The notes under the pieces are model-generated. The model searched no databases. It saw only the letters and a list, made by a program, of their open reading frames with translations, and was not told the DNA's origin. This document shows, one piece after another, positions 10,184 to 21,539 of a stretch of 64,000 bases of DNA. The position numbers and the translations under genes are program-made. How positions within the stretch are numbered: the stretch's first letter is position 1; every line of letters starts with the position of its first letter. Source of the DNA: Amorphophallus konjac (taxonomy: Eukaryota > Streptophyta > Magnoliopsida > Alismatales > Araceae); contig CM040128.1 of NCBI GenBank assembly GCA_022559845.1, forward strand, positions 176,072,413-176,136,412, written 5' to 3'.

Positions 10184-12330
10184 CTAGGCATCTCATGAGC
10201 ATCCCATTGAGAGCGCGCCTGTACAATTCTCTAGCAATGATGGTATACTTCGAGGCGGCTCTTCTGATAGCCTTACGCTGCTCGGCGTTTGCCCCTTCAG
10301 GGTATGATCTGTCTTTGCAATACAACTCGATTTCGTGATACCATGGCAATTCTTCCTCTTCTAGAATCTCTTCTAACTCAGTTAAAGATACTTCCTTCAA
10401 ATCTTCCTTCTCAGCCCTAGCCTCTACAGTCTTCCTAAGGTTGGCGAACCAAGGATCCTGAAGAGAGGGTGCGTCTAATCTCTGAACGACGATAGTCTCA
10501 GTGCTCCGACTGAGAGGGAAAGATAGGGAGGATGCGAGTGATGCCAGCGCATCGGTGAGGATATTCTGAGATCGAGGAGTAAGGATGTAGATCAGTTTGT
10601 GGAATTGCCTAGCCAAGAGAGTGACCAAATCCTGATACGGCTTGAGGTTCGGGTCACGGGTGCGGTAAGTGGACAGAACCTGCCGTAGGATGAGCTGAGA
10701 ATCTCCTATGATGTTTAAATAGCGCGCGCCCAGAAGGTAGGCGTGCTTCAATCCAGCTAGGAGAGCCTCATACTCGGCGATGTTGTTGGTAGCAGGAAAA
10801 CAGAGTTGATAAGCAAAAGGAATCGTCACCCCTTCCAGAGTGAGCAGAACAGTACCTATCCCTCGACCTTGGGAATTGAGTGCACCATCGAAGTGCAGAG
10901 ACCAAAAGGGATGATGGGTAAGAACAGAGAGATGCTGGTCAGGGAAATCATCCTGAACAGAGTCTGTGCAGGGGATAGGAAGATGGGCAAGATGCTTAGC
11001 GATGGCATATCCTTTGATTACCTTCTGAACAATGAATGTGATATCGAGTTGAGAGAGGAAGCTTTGCCAGCGAGCTAACCTACTAGACAGGACAGGCTTT
11101 TCTAAGAGATAGCGGATCAGGTCCATTCTAGAGATCAACCTAACTAGGTGGGTTAGAAAGTAGTGTTTTAGCTTCTGAGCTACCCACACTAAGGCGGCAC
11201 AAGTATTTTCCCTGGCAGTGTATTTGGTCTCCGCCGGGTTAAATAACCTGGAGAGGTAATAAGCTGCCCGCTCTTTGCCTTCATCTACTTGTGCTAAGAC
11301 CGCCCCTAGGGAGTCCTCGATGACAGAAATGTATAGGATTAGGGGTTTCCTAGGGACAGGAGGTTGCAAAACCGGGGGATTGGTCAAATATTCCTTTAAA
11401 TCCTCATAGGCCTTTTGACAATCTTGATTCCATTCAAATTTGGCCCCCACCTTCAGCAATTCATAAAACGGGCGGCACCTCTGAGAATGTTGGGATATGA
11501 ATCTTCTAATGAATTACAATCGACCAATCAGTCCTCGAAGTTCCGTGCTATTCTTCAGTGGAGGCATTTCCATGACGGCCTTTGCTTTGTTAGGATCGAT
11601 CTGAATCCCCCATTTGCTAACTATGAAGCCTAGCAATTTCCCTGAAGAGACTCTAAAAATACATTTCTTTGGATTCATTTTTAATTGGTACTCCCTAGCT
11701 CTCTGGAGCACCTTAGCCAGAATAGCGGGGTGTTCTTCTTTAGTTCTCGACTTCACCAAGATATCATCCATGTAAGCTTACATGTAAACATGCATCATAT
11801 CATGGAATATAGCCATCATCGCCCTTTGATAAGTGGCGCCCGCATTCTTCAAACTGAACGGCACGACCACATAGCAATATGTTCCCCAGGGCGTGGTGAA
11901 GGAGGTTTTCTCTTGATCTTCAGGAGCGAGACGGATTTGGTTATATCTTGAATAACCATCCATGAACGACAATGCTTCGTACCTGGCGGTGTTGTCCACC
12001 AATACATCTATGTGAGGCAGCGGGAAATCATCTTTGGGACATGCCTTGTTAAGATCCCTAAAATCAATGCAAATATGCACCTTTCCATCTTTCTTGATAA
12101 CATGGACTATATTCGCCACCCACTAAGGATATAAGACAACTCTGATAAACTTGGCCTTGTACAATTTATCGACCTCTTCCTTAATCTTCAAGGCCATGTG
12201 GGGGTGAAATCTTCTTGATCTTTGTTTCGCGGGTGTTGCCCCTGGTTTAAGTACGAGTCGATGTTCCACTAAAGAGGGGTCAAGACCCGGCATGTCCTCG
12301 TAAGACCAGGCAAAAGAATCACTATACTCC
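10131..12330 (-). pseudogene. pol: Element D reverse transcriptase and two RNase H domains
   Basis: This region copies element RNA to DNA and removes the RNA strand. RT blocks are visible: ICIDFRDLNKACPKDDFPLP, ALSFMDGYSRYNQI, the catalytic AYMDDILVKS, then KLLGFIVSKWGIQIDPNK. The linked RNase H contains PLILYISVIEDSLGAVLAQ. A second, archaeal-type RNase H follows (WSLHFDGALNSQGRG, NNIAEYEALLAGL, IIGDSQLILRQ, DALASLASSL), the mark of the Tat lineage. Stops near 11772 and 11514 split RT. The C-terminal tail leads into integrase through a frameshift. Confidence 0.88.
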
Positions 12331-12353
12331 CTTAGAACCTTGATTAGATCTTC

Positions 12354-14930
12354 TTATACTTCTGGAGGGAGATTAGCGGCAATGATAATGGGCCTGGGGT
12401 CCTCTTCGATTCCCAAATTTATTTCCTTCGTAGGTTCATCCACCGCCGATGATGGCTCATCGAATCTCTTTAATCCTTGCGCATACAGATCGACGGTGTC
12501 ATCTACGTTGCTGTCCTCACAATCGACCGGGTCTTTTTCATCCATGATTTCATAAACACCTAATCCGTCGTCGCTCCACACCCCTTCTTACTCCTCATCG
12601 TCTTCTATCACAATCGCTATAGCGATAAACTCCGGGCACTTCAGAAGAGCATGGCATCGCTGAGCTAGATCCTGTAAGAACCTATCAGGAATGGATTTGG
12701 AATGACGCGCAAGCGGGCGCGGCTCAGGTGAGGAAGGGTTGGACGATCTAGAACAAGACCCTACTTCTCTAGACCTAACAGACTCTACTTCCCTGGACTC
12801 GACGGACCCTACGTCTAACCTAGGAGAAAGGAAATCTAATAGGAAGGAGGCAGCAGGGACCTCATGCCCCTGGGAGGAGGATGGAGACAAGATAGCGTAA
12901 TCTTCCACTGAAATCTTCGTTTCAAATTTGATGTTTTTTTTGGAGAGAATCAGTGGGGATCATGTAGCAAGAGGGAGAGGAAGGTGGAGGAGGGAGCCTG
13001 AGAGGATATTTGGAGGGACAGAAGATATTGAGGAAGGGATCAGAGGAGGTGAAGAATGGAGTAGACAGATCAACCGGAGGACAGCAATCACATGTTGGCG
13101 TGATGATGAGATACTCCGTGGGGATTTCGAACAAGAATGGATCAATCATAATGGGAGGTGAACGGGGTATAGATTCCAGCTTTTGGAAGAGAGACATAAG
13201 ACGGAAGGGAGACCAAGAACAGGCGATGGGTAAGCTCCCCTTTTCCCGTGGATGGTAAGCTGGCTTCCTTGGCTGATAACGTATAAGCCGTACCTCCTGA
13301 CTTTCCTGGCAACTTTCATCTTCATAAAATAGCCTTTCAAATGTATGGCTACAATCAATCATATCATCAACCAGCCCCTTAGGCAGCAATGGTGGGCTGT
13401 TGACTATGTGGACTTCATCTTCCTGCTTGGGCTGATCTGGAGATGCTTTTAATGTGCCCGACTGGAGGGGGCCTTTAACAAAATGTTGGCGGTAATCCCC
13501 GGTCGAGGGCCCAGAATCACCCAAGATTGAGAAGGCAGACTCTCGATAGCCAAGGCCCCTCCTACTCATTTTTCTTCCTTTAGGGACCGGCTTGGTCCGC
13601 CCTTGCAGTTGCGCACCGAGGCCTCTCCCCGACTGATAACCTAGTTTCAATATGATGTCCCAGCCCTTCGAATCTCGAATCTGGGACTTCATTTTAATGT
13701 TTACTGCTGCAGAGACAGGCTTGCGTGGCGCATAAGCCCATGGGAAATCGAGATCTAAAAATGAAATAACTGGCCGCGTGCTGGGCCACAATGTTGACCG
13801 AATTTTCTCGGAAACGGCCTTTACAGACTGGACCGTGGACAGGCTTTTCACCTTAACCACCCTCCCTTGGAAAGGGAATTTAAGATATTGATGGGCAGTA
13901 GATGGCACGTCATTGAGATTGTCTATCCATGGACGACCCAAAATAGCCTTGACATAGGGTCAATGTCCAGCACATAGAATTCTATTGACATAGTAAGAGG
14001 CCCAAGCTCGGCCTGAATAGTGACCACCCCATGACATGCCCTTCGGGAGTTGTCATATGCTGCTATGGTTGTAGGGGTCGGCCTTAACAGATCTTCTGAT
14101 AAATTGCAGGTTCTCAAGGTGCTGAGTGGGCAGACATTAATAGATGCCCCAGTATCTACCAGTGCCGCATCTATACTGACTTTGTTCAAAGTTATAGAAA
14201 TGCATAGCGGCATTTGTCGGGCTTCCGGGGGCACCAGTTCAGTTTCAGAAAAAGTGATAGCCGGCCCCTTTGAGATTGTAGCCAGAGCTGTCGGCAGGCT
14301 ATCTACCGCCATATCTTCATTAACAATCACCTTCTGTAAGAAACTTCTGAGTGCATCCTGGTGAAGGGTGGATCTCTTTATCAACTCCAGCACGGAGATC
14401 TTAGCGGGCACTCTATCCAGATGATGTAGCAGATCATATTGCATCCCCGGCAGCGGATCTGCCTCCTCCTGATCAACAGCCTGTTGAGAGGACTGGGGAT
14501 TGGGTGCGGGTGCACCAGTGGAAGGATAATTCCTATGAAACAAACTCCCGCTCCACAGGGCTAGATTGTGGGCCGGCACAACATCAGATGGGTTTAAAAT
14601 AAGCGGCTTAACGGGCCCGGTGGAGTGAATGAGTGGTGCGGGGGAAGGCGTAGCGGAGGTGATAGGTGAGGGGTTTGGTGGAGGTGGGGTGATGATTGGT
14701 TCGGATGTCGGTGATGGAGAGGTAGGTGAAAGGAGGATGATGGGTGAATGGTTGGCCAGTGGTGTGGTGGTAGCGAATGTAGAGGGTGGTAGAGTAGGGA
14801 TAGATGGGTTAGCGGGGAATGCGGATGGTAAGATGAGGGGTTTGGTGGATGCGGAGGATGGTGGGGTTTGTTGGTTAAGTGAGAGGATGACGGAGGGAGA
14901 AGGGTTACGGTGGTTATAGTGGAGGGCCAT
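12354..14930 (-). pseudogene. pol: Element D protease, G-patch and pre-RT linker
   Basis: An aspartic protease with the active-site motif ALVDTGASINVCPL lies at about 14110-14155 and would mature the polyprotein. A stop near 13960 separates it from the next frame (MGRPWIDNLNDVPS). About 80 residues into that frame is a G-patch-like segment, GWDIILKLGYQSGRGLGAQL followed by QGRTKPV; G-patch is a glycine-rich RNA-binding motif. An acidic linker follows and ends in the conserved pre-RT stretch INLGIEEDPRPIIIAANLPP (12354-12581). The N-terminal 14450-14930 portion is Pro/Ser-rich and low complexity. Confidence 0.78.
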
Positions 14931-15128
14931 GAGCCATTGGACTGACGCGTCATCGTCATAAGACCACCCGGCGTCAGGAGCCGGGGGTTGGACGAGATTA
15001 ACTTGGGCTGGTGCCGGTGGTTACAGCTGCGGAGTGCGAGGATGATTTGGCATGGGGTTCTGATGGATCCCCAAGTCTTGAACATGCTGTTGTTGTTGTT
15101 GCTGCTGCTGCTATGGCGACGGTGCTTG

Positions 15129-17027
15129 TTACTGCTGCACTTGCTGCCTCGGCGGCTGCCTTCTCTTCTCTTTAATTTCAATGATGGCCTTATGCATCTC
15201 GGCCCAGTCTATACGCTTCCCTTCATGAAGGTCATATACCAAATCTCTGAATTGAAAACAACTTTCAATAGTATGGCCAGGCTGCCTGTGGAACATGCAA
15301 TATTTCATCTGATCAACGGCCGGGTTCCAATTGGGCCGTTCCGAAGGAAGTTGAATGGCATTAATGGACATAAGAGCCAAAAATATGTCCGTGAGAGACT
15401 CGAGCAAAGGAAGATATTGGGGTCTCTTCGGACCCGGGCGCTTGTTGTTGTTGGTGTAGCCGTTGGGGGGAGAGACATTGTGGTATTGCGGAGGTTGCAG
15501 AGGTTGTTGTGGAGTGAGGAACGTGTTTTGTGGAGCGGCAAAGGTAGGGTGAGGGTTTTGTGGAGCGGAGAAAGTGGATTGGGCATTTTGTGGCATAGAG
15601 AATTGGGGATTGCGGGGATTTTGTGGAAAGCGGAATGGCGCAGATTGGAAGGGGAATGCAACGGCTTGCACCTATTCATTCATCTGGACTCCCTTAGTGA
15701 CGGGCCCCTGAGGCTTCTTATGATATTTGGGCTTTTGGGCTTCAAAAAGGGAGTGTATGGGGGAGTCCTTGAATTGTGTTTGAATGAACCTTGCTCGGCT
15801 ATATAGTTGGTGCATACTCGAGATGTCATTCATAGCCAAAATGTTACGGAAGGTAGGGATATCATTTGAGATAAGCAACTTGACCTTTTCTTCCTCGGAA
15901 TGTGATCCGGCACGCGGGCGGCCATTTGTCTCCACCTGTCAGCATAGGTGGCAAAATCTTGATATGCCTTCATCTTCTCGGCCACCATGTCTGTAAAGGA
16001 ATACTCCGGGCCGACCCGGTCTTGGAACCGTTGAATAAACTTTTCTTTCACCACTTTGAAACTCTTGGCATCCTCGAGTGGTAAAGCATAGAACCACTCC
16101 AAAGCCACTCCATCTAATGACCGACAGAATAAATACGTCATAAGGTGATCGTCATATTGGAATTGCACCGATTCATACATAAAGTCCCTTACATGAATGA
16201 AGGGATTGCTATTCCCATCGTATTTATGGAACGCGGGGAGCTCAGACTGCGGAGGGAACCGGATGTTATGGAAGCTAGGAACTGGAACATATGCTAAAGA
16301 TTGTGGGCTAACTCGCTTTTGAAGAAAGTCGAGTTGTTGTTGTATGGCGGCCCATTTATCAAGAAGTTCTTGTTCCCGAGATGGTGCGGGCAAAGCAAGA
16401 GGAGTGGGCTCAAAGCGGGGAGCTGAAGGATAGACCGAAGGAGTGGGAGACCCATAAGAAGGATATTGGGCCAAAGGATGACCCAAATTGGCATGGATTG
16501 GGGCCGCCACTTGCTGAGGGCGAGAAAAGTCAGATGGGCCGACAAGAACTTGAGGCACTGAAGGAATGGGCCTATAAGATTCGGTCGGGGAAAATGAGGG
16601 AAGAACGGTCTTCCCTTTATCAAGAATTTGATGGGCCGATCCAGATGATTGGCCCGTAACTAAATTGGAAAACTGGAGGGTCCTGGGTTGAACCAGGGTA
16701 AGATCGATTGGAGTGGGTGAAATCTTGGGTCCAGAGACAGAGATATTGGACAGACCTTGTATAACCATGGGAGATGGGGCATTGGACCCCTGCAAGGTCT
16801 GATAGAGGGCCTGAAGTTGGGCCGGATCCAATTAGGCCATCATTTGCAAGATCTGGCCCGTAGGATTATTAGAAGGAAGGGAGGGCTAGGCGCCCTCCAT
16901 GGAGTTAGCAGAGGGAGGAGGGATGATCCCTTCTCCTGATTGGAATTGAGTGACCCTAGGTGGGTCCTCCAAGAGACCTTGAGGAAGGGATTCCTCATGA
17001 GAACGGGGAAGATCATAAGAAGACATG
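15129..17027 (-). pseudogene. gag: Element D Gag
   Basis: This is the structural Gag of a Tat-type gypsy element. Translation most plausibly starts at MSSYDLPRSHEESLPQ (17027); two in-frame stops (TAG at 16886-16888, then TAA at about 16830) interrupt it before LDPAQLQALYQTLQGS. The retrotransposon Gag domain is clear (FHKYDGNSNPFIHVRDF, YLFCRSLDGVALEWFYALP, KEKFIQRFQDRVG). Downstream is the knuckle-like CMFHRQPGHTIESC. The C-terminal region holds Phe/Pro/Gln/Asn-rich repeats (PQNP units, 15530-15650) and a Gln-rich stretch near 15090-15140. Frames change near 15830 and 15672. Confidence 0.82.
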
Positions 17028-17955
17028 GTGGATTCAAAGAGAGGATTAGAATAAGAGGTGAAGAAGGAATTGCTCCTAGAAGATGATTCTAATGACCGGA
17101 AGCAACTCCACATGCAAGGGAACACCTTGACAAAAGACAAACAAACACAAACAAACACAAAATGAGACACCAAAACCAAGACTCCAATTTTATGAAGACA
17201 AAGAAAGGGATGAGAGGCACTTCAAAGTCAACCAAGTTATAATGATACACCAATTTTTATGTGTTTCTTCCTTTAGAACCTTAATGATTTGAATTTGAAT
17301 ATTCTCTCCAATAAGGTTCCTAATAGGAAAGATTTTTGGGACTTGGTTAACTCTAGGTGTGAACTCTCCCTCACTTATGCAACCTAGACACGGTGCGGTA
17401 AAGGTACAACCGGCCTGGCGTCCGTGAGGGAATCCACGGCTCGCGGGGAGTTATGGAGGTCCCGGATGTGATCACCTAGTCGACCCCAAGGAATATGGAG
17501 GCGAGAGGCACACACACCAAGGTAGGAAATGCAACTATGATATGAATATGAATGATCCTATGTGCACCGGGGTGCATGCAATTCCTAGCCTAGGAACTAA
17601 CAAACAATTATGCAAATAATGATATATGTATATACCACAAAATATGCCACAACAGAGGAGGAGATCAGATAGCACCCAGGAGTAAAAAACACAGCAAAAC
17701 TACAGAAATAATAACAACCTCGGGATGCATACCTGTAACTGGAGAAACGGTCTAATATGAGACCACCAGAGAGATAAGACGGCTTATTTCTAAGCCGCTT
17801 TTAAGCCTGAAATGGTCGAACAGTAGACCGCCAAGGTGAACAGAGAGCAGAAAATAGCAAGAAATTAAACGAGAAATCCGAAGAAAACACAAGGGGAACT
17901 GTGATGAATCAACAGCAGCAGGTCAAATAGATGCTCAGCAAGATTGGCACTAGAT
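17028..17955 (-). other. Element D 5' leader
   Basis: No gene is supported between the Gag start and the PBS. A triplet of 20-bp palindromes lies at 17747-17831. The rest shows nothing I recognise. Confidence 0.6.
17747..17831. repeat. Palindrome triplet in D leader
   Basis: Copies start at 17747, 17779 and 17812 (spacing 32 and 33). The middle copy ACGGCTTATTTCTAAGCCGC has changed both stem arms relative to the usual CGGTC/GACCG and still pairs perfectly (CGGCTTA/TAAGCCG). Confidence 0.8.
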
Positions 17956-17973
17956 GTCCCACCGTGATCGCCA
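17956..17973 (-). other. Primer-binding site of element D
   Basis: Minus strand TGGCGATCACGGTGGGAC, 11 bases from the LTR end. TGGCGA-type sites are usual in Tat elements; I cannot assign the tRNA from memory. Confidence 0.65.
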
Positions 17974-18388
17974 AAAAAATGGGTTGTTGGTTTTCAATTG
18001 GTCCTTCAAGTGTGTGGGTATGATGATGAACAAGTTGATATAAATGATGCGAAATCATGAACAAATGCAACATCAACTCAAGCAACCAGCATAAAGTGTG
18101 AAGCACATGGGCATGTCATCGTCATCAGAAATAAGCAAAAGAAAAGAAAAACGCACGCCAGGGCGTGGAGCAAAGGAATAAAACCAAACACACACCGTAG
18201 GTGTGGAGCAACTAAACTAAAGCCAAGAAAGAGAGATATGAGGAAGATAAAGAAGACTACTGCCCAAACTAAAAGAGTGTGATCGCCACCAAGGTAATTA
18301 AAATAGTAAAGCTAAGGTAAATACCTTGGAAAGAGGAGGATGAAACACCCGGCCACGGGAGATGAAAACCAGAGATCTATGCTTTTAA

Positions 18389-18474
18389 ACGGTCGAATAT
18401 CAGGCCGCGAACGAACCAGAAACGGCCTTACGATAAATCGCCAGAGTCTCGCAAATGGTCCAATGTAGAGCCGC
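18389..18474. repeat. Palindrome triplet in R/U5 of LTR D
   Basis: Twenty-base copies start at 18389, 18422 and 18455, spaced 33 bp. They lie downstream of the TATA box on the transcribed strand. The middle copy (ACGGCCTTACGATAAATCGC) pairs poorly. Confidence 0.75.
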
Positions 18475-18976
18475 CAGAGCACACAGAATAGTAACTTGGG
18501 ACTTGAATCTCCACTTCTCCTGGCTGGCCAGAAGAGCTGGGCCTCGTGCTAGGAACCCTATGGACCTGCAAAAAAGTGTAGAGGCACAGAAAAACAACCC
18601 AGATTAGCCATATGACAAGTGTAGTAACTATAATGCAAATAAGCTAAAGTGCATGCAAAAGGAAGGGTGGATACCTAGGGGTTTGGTTTTTTAACCCCTG
18701 TGGGGCATGGAAAAGATAGGAGGATGTTTTTAAAAATGATGCAAAGATGATAGAACATGGAAGAAGAAGAGGGAGGATGCTATGATCATGCAAAGGGACA
18801 ATAGACCAAACTTAAGAAAAAGACTCAAACTAGACCAAAGGAACTTGGTACTCCCTGGACCAGATGCTTTATGGACGTGGAAGCAGCTTCTCCTTGGTTG
18901 GAAATGACTCCAGAATGTGGCAGCACTTCGTGGCAAACTCTAGAAATCTCCCCTTCAAGCCATGAACTCAAGGGTC

Positions 18977-18985
18977 CTATTTATA
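18977..18985 (-). promoter_or_regulatory. TATA box of LTR D
   Basis: Minus strand TATAAATAG, a near-consensus plant TATA box. It lies about 215 bp downstream of the palindrome pairs at 19201-19367. Confidence 0.65.
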
Positions 18986-19200
18986 GGCCCTCAAACCCTA
19001 GGTTCGAGTTGAAGGGATAATGACTCGAAATTAGGCCTGAAACTAGATAATCCTTGAAGATAATACTGCCAAGAGTCCATAGAAACAAACAGAAGGTTCT
19101 GGGAGTCTCTGGTGAGAGAGAAATCAAAGATTGAAGGACTCTAGTTCGTCCACGGCCGAGTAGAGGAAGAACAGTAGAGCATGACTCTCTGTTCTCAATA

Positions 19201-19367
19201 ACGGTCTTACGATAGACCGCCAGCCACCATAAACGGTCGTACGATAGACCGCTAGGCACATGCGTCCAGAAGAAGATAAGATCAAAGAGACCTAGCAAGA
19301 CTCTCTGCCCGTTAGCGGTCTAAAGATGGATCGCCAACGCCCACCTTACGGTCGTACGATAGATCGC
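19201..19367. repeat. Two palindrome pairs upstream of the LTR D promoter
   Basis: Copies start at 19201/19233 and 19315/19348 (spacing 32 and 33). ACGGTCGTACGATAGACCGC at 19233 is close to the consensus of all 16 copies. Confidence 0.8.
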
Positions 19368-19631
19368 TAGAGGAGAGGACGTGGCAAAAGAGATAAAGAC
19401 CAATAAATCCATAACTTAATCCACAAAATAATCCCCATTAGCCCTTATCTAGGCCCAATATGTTGAAGTGACGAGAAATCAATGGAGCTAGGCCCAACCA
19501 AGGAGAATGACCCATAAAATTAAGCCAAAAAAATGACCAAAAATGGCACAATAAGCGGTGAATAACTCGGGACATCATAAAAATAGATAAGGAGATGACC
19601 CAACTCATTGGTCATAAAATGGGTGTCAACA

Positions 19632-20160
19632 GGAAGGTCCGAGCCAAAGCAAAGATGGTCTTTTTATTCATTGACTTGGACGGAGGGTCCGAGCCAAAGC
19701 AAAGAGGTTCTTTCATCAAATTGGACGGAAGATCCGAGCCAAGCAAAGAGGATCTTTTTATTCATTGACTTAGACGGAAGGTCCGAGCCAAAGTAGGGGG
19801 ACTTCTTTTCATTCTTTACTGCGTCGGGGTTATCGACTGTATGAGGGATCTTTTGTTCTCTAGCCGGATGAAAGGTCCGATTCGGAGTGGAAGGGTCTTT
19901 TTATTCACTGCTTCGGGCGAGAGGCCCGAGCCGCAGGTTTATTCGTCGGTGGGACAGGAAATTGTAATATTGAGGAGGTTTATTCATTGACACGGGGTTA
20001 GTGCCAAAGCAAGAAATGGGGTCTTTTCGTTCACCGAATCCAGATGGAGGATCTAGGTCGTAGGAAGGAGGTCTTTTTATTCATTGACCAGGATGGAAGG
20101 TCCAAGCCAAAGCGAGAGTTTTTTTGTTTACCAACCTGGACGGAAGATCCAAATCAGAAG
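19632..20160. repeat. Degenerate tandem repeat behind B integrase
   Basis: Units of roughly 48 bp contain GGACGGAAGGTCCGAGCC followed by AAAGC and a TCTTTTTATTCATTGACTTGG-like stretch. It occupies the same place, downstream of integrase, as the repeat arrays of element A. D is inserted in its first visible unit. Confidence 0.7.
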
Positions 20161-20212
20161 TTTTATGCGTTGGTGGGACAAGATAAAATGGTATTAAGCC
20201 ACATGTGGTTTT

Positions 20213-20232
20213 TTCTCTCTCTCTCTCTCTCT
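20213..20232. repeat. (CT)n microsatellite
   Basis: About ten CT dinucleotides between B's tandem repeats and its integrase C-terminus. Confidence 0.9.
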
Positions 20233-20307
20233 TTTTGGCATGGATATTGCACAGCCTCAAGGGAGGTCCAAGAAACATTCTTGCTCCGCGTGAGGTGCGG
20301 GGTTTAA

Positions 20308-21480
20308 CTATTCATCGAACTGGAGAAGTGATGCGTGATATAGTTTCAAAAGTCTTCCATTAAGGGGTGGGAATTGAGTCTCCCCCCTATGGTTCACAAC
20401 TACATACACACCCCCTTTGTAGACTTTCTGGACAACATATGGCCCGGGCCAGTTCTCATTCAGCTTGCCTTTATGTTTGGCGGCCATGACCTCTCTTCTT
20501 TTGACCATCACGAGGTCATCTTCTTGAATTCACGCCCCTTGACAAGCTTGTCGAAGGCGCGGGCCATGCGGGCCTGATAGACCTATATGTTCTGCTGAGC
20601 CTGGAGTCACTTTTTTTCTAAGTCAGAGAGCTCTTCCGGTCTTCGTTCTGCGTTTGTTCGGTCATCTTTGACCAATTCATGTTGGATTGCGACCCGAAGT
20701 GAGGGTACCTCTAGTTCAATGGGAACGAATGCTTCTAAGCCGTACACCAAGGAGAAGGGCGAACAGCCTGTTGGGGTTTTATAGACGGTACGGTACGCGC
20801 AGAGCGCCTCGTACATCTTGTCTTCCCAATCCTTTTTGTTAGAACTGATAGTCTTCGCCAGGAGGGTGCATAGTGTTTTATTGAATGCTTCAGCCAACCC
20901 ATTTGCCTGCAGGTTGTATGGAGTGGATGTCCTCCAGTCAATCTTGTACTTTTCGGCCAATCTGTAGACCTTTTGATTCTGAAAATGGCTTCCATTGTCT
21001 GAGACGATCTGGTTGGGGACGCCGAATCAGAATATTACATTTCACCGGATAAATCGGGCCACGATTTCTCCTGTGACTTCTTTCAGGGCTACAGCCTCCG
21101 CCCAGCGGGAGAAGTAGTCCGTTATTGCCATGATGTATTTGCATCCCTAAGAGGATAGGGGAAGTGGGCCCACAACGTATGTTCCCCATTGGGCGAAAGA
21201 CCAACTGGATGCTATTGGATGTAGCTATGTTGGCGGTCGCCTAGGGACCATTGCATGCTCTTGGCACTTCTGACACGACTTGGCATACTTGCAACAGTCG
21301 TCGAACATTGTCAGCCAATAGTAGCCCAGATTTTTAATTTCAATTTTCATCTTCGGCCCGGCTTGGTGTGCTCCAGCCGACCCGGCATGGATTTCTTTCA
21401 TGACTCTCCAGGCTTCTTCCATAGAGAGGCATCAAAGGAGTATTTTTTTCTTGGCGTCCGCCATAATTCGGAATAGAATT
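20308..21480 (-). pseudogene. pol: Element B integrase
   Basis: The zinc-binding domain lies at 21225-21422 (EIHAGSAGAHQAG, then CCKYAKSCQKCQEH). The catalytic core lies at 20607-21130 (a degraded first-Asp region, then EKYKIDWRTSTPYNLQANGL with the catalytic Glu in LAEAFNKT). The C-terminal segment is 20308-20511 (NENWPGPYVVQKVYKGGVYV). The reading frame is broken between these blocks. It is closely similar to element A's integrase and has no chromodomain. Confidence 0.85.
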
Positions 21481-21539
21481 CCGTTTCTCATTTCATAGGA
21501 GTCTTTTATTCGGATCAGCCGGATATTTCTTCCCTTCGC

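Larger units (their letters stand above)
17985..19631 (-). mobile_element. 5' LTR of gypsy element D, 1647 bp
   Basis: The plus strand reads TGTTGG at 17985 and GGGTGTCAACA ending at 19631, so termini are TGTTG...CAACA. The PBS follows on the minus strand. At 19632 the sequence becomes element B's tandem repeat, marking the insertion border; GGAAG at 19632-19636 would be one target-site copy. Seven 20-bp palindromes lie inside. The 3' LTR is not in the window. Confidence 0.8.

Noticed and set aside
14594..15181. 195-codon Pro/His/Ser-rich minus-strand frame
   Set aside because: Low-complexity shadow of the Gag/protease reading frames of element D.
17747..19367. CRISPR-like regular repeats
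   Set aside because: The copies diverge, come in clusters of two or three and lie in a plant LTR element with no cas genes. The 32-33-bp spacing is real but is not a CRISPR array.
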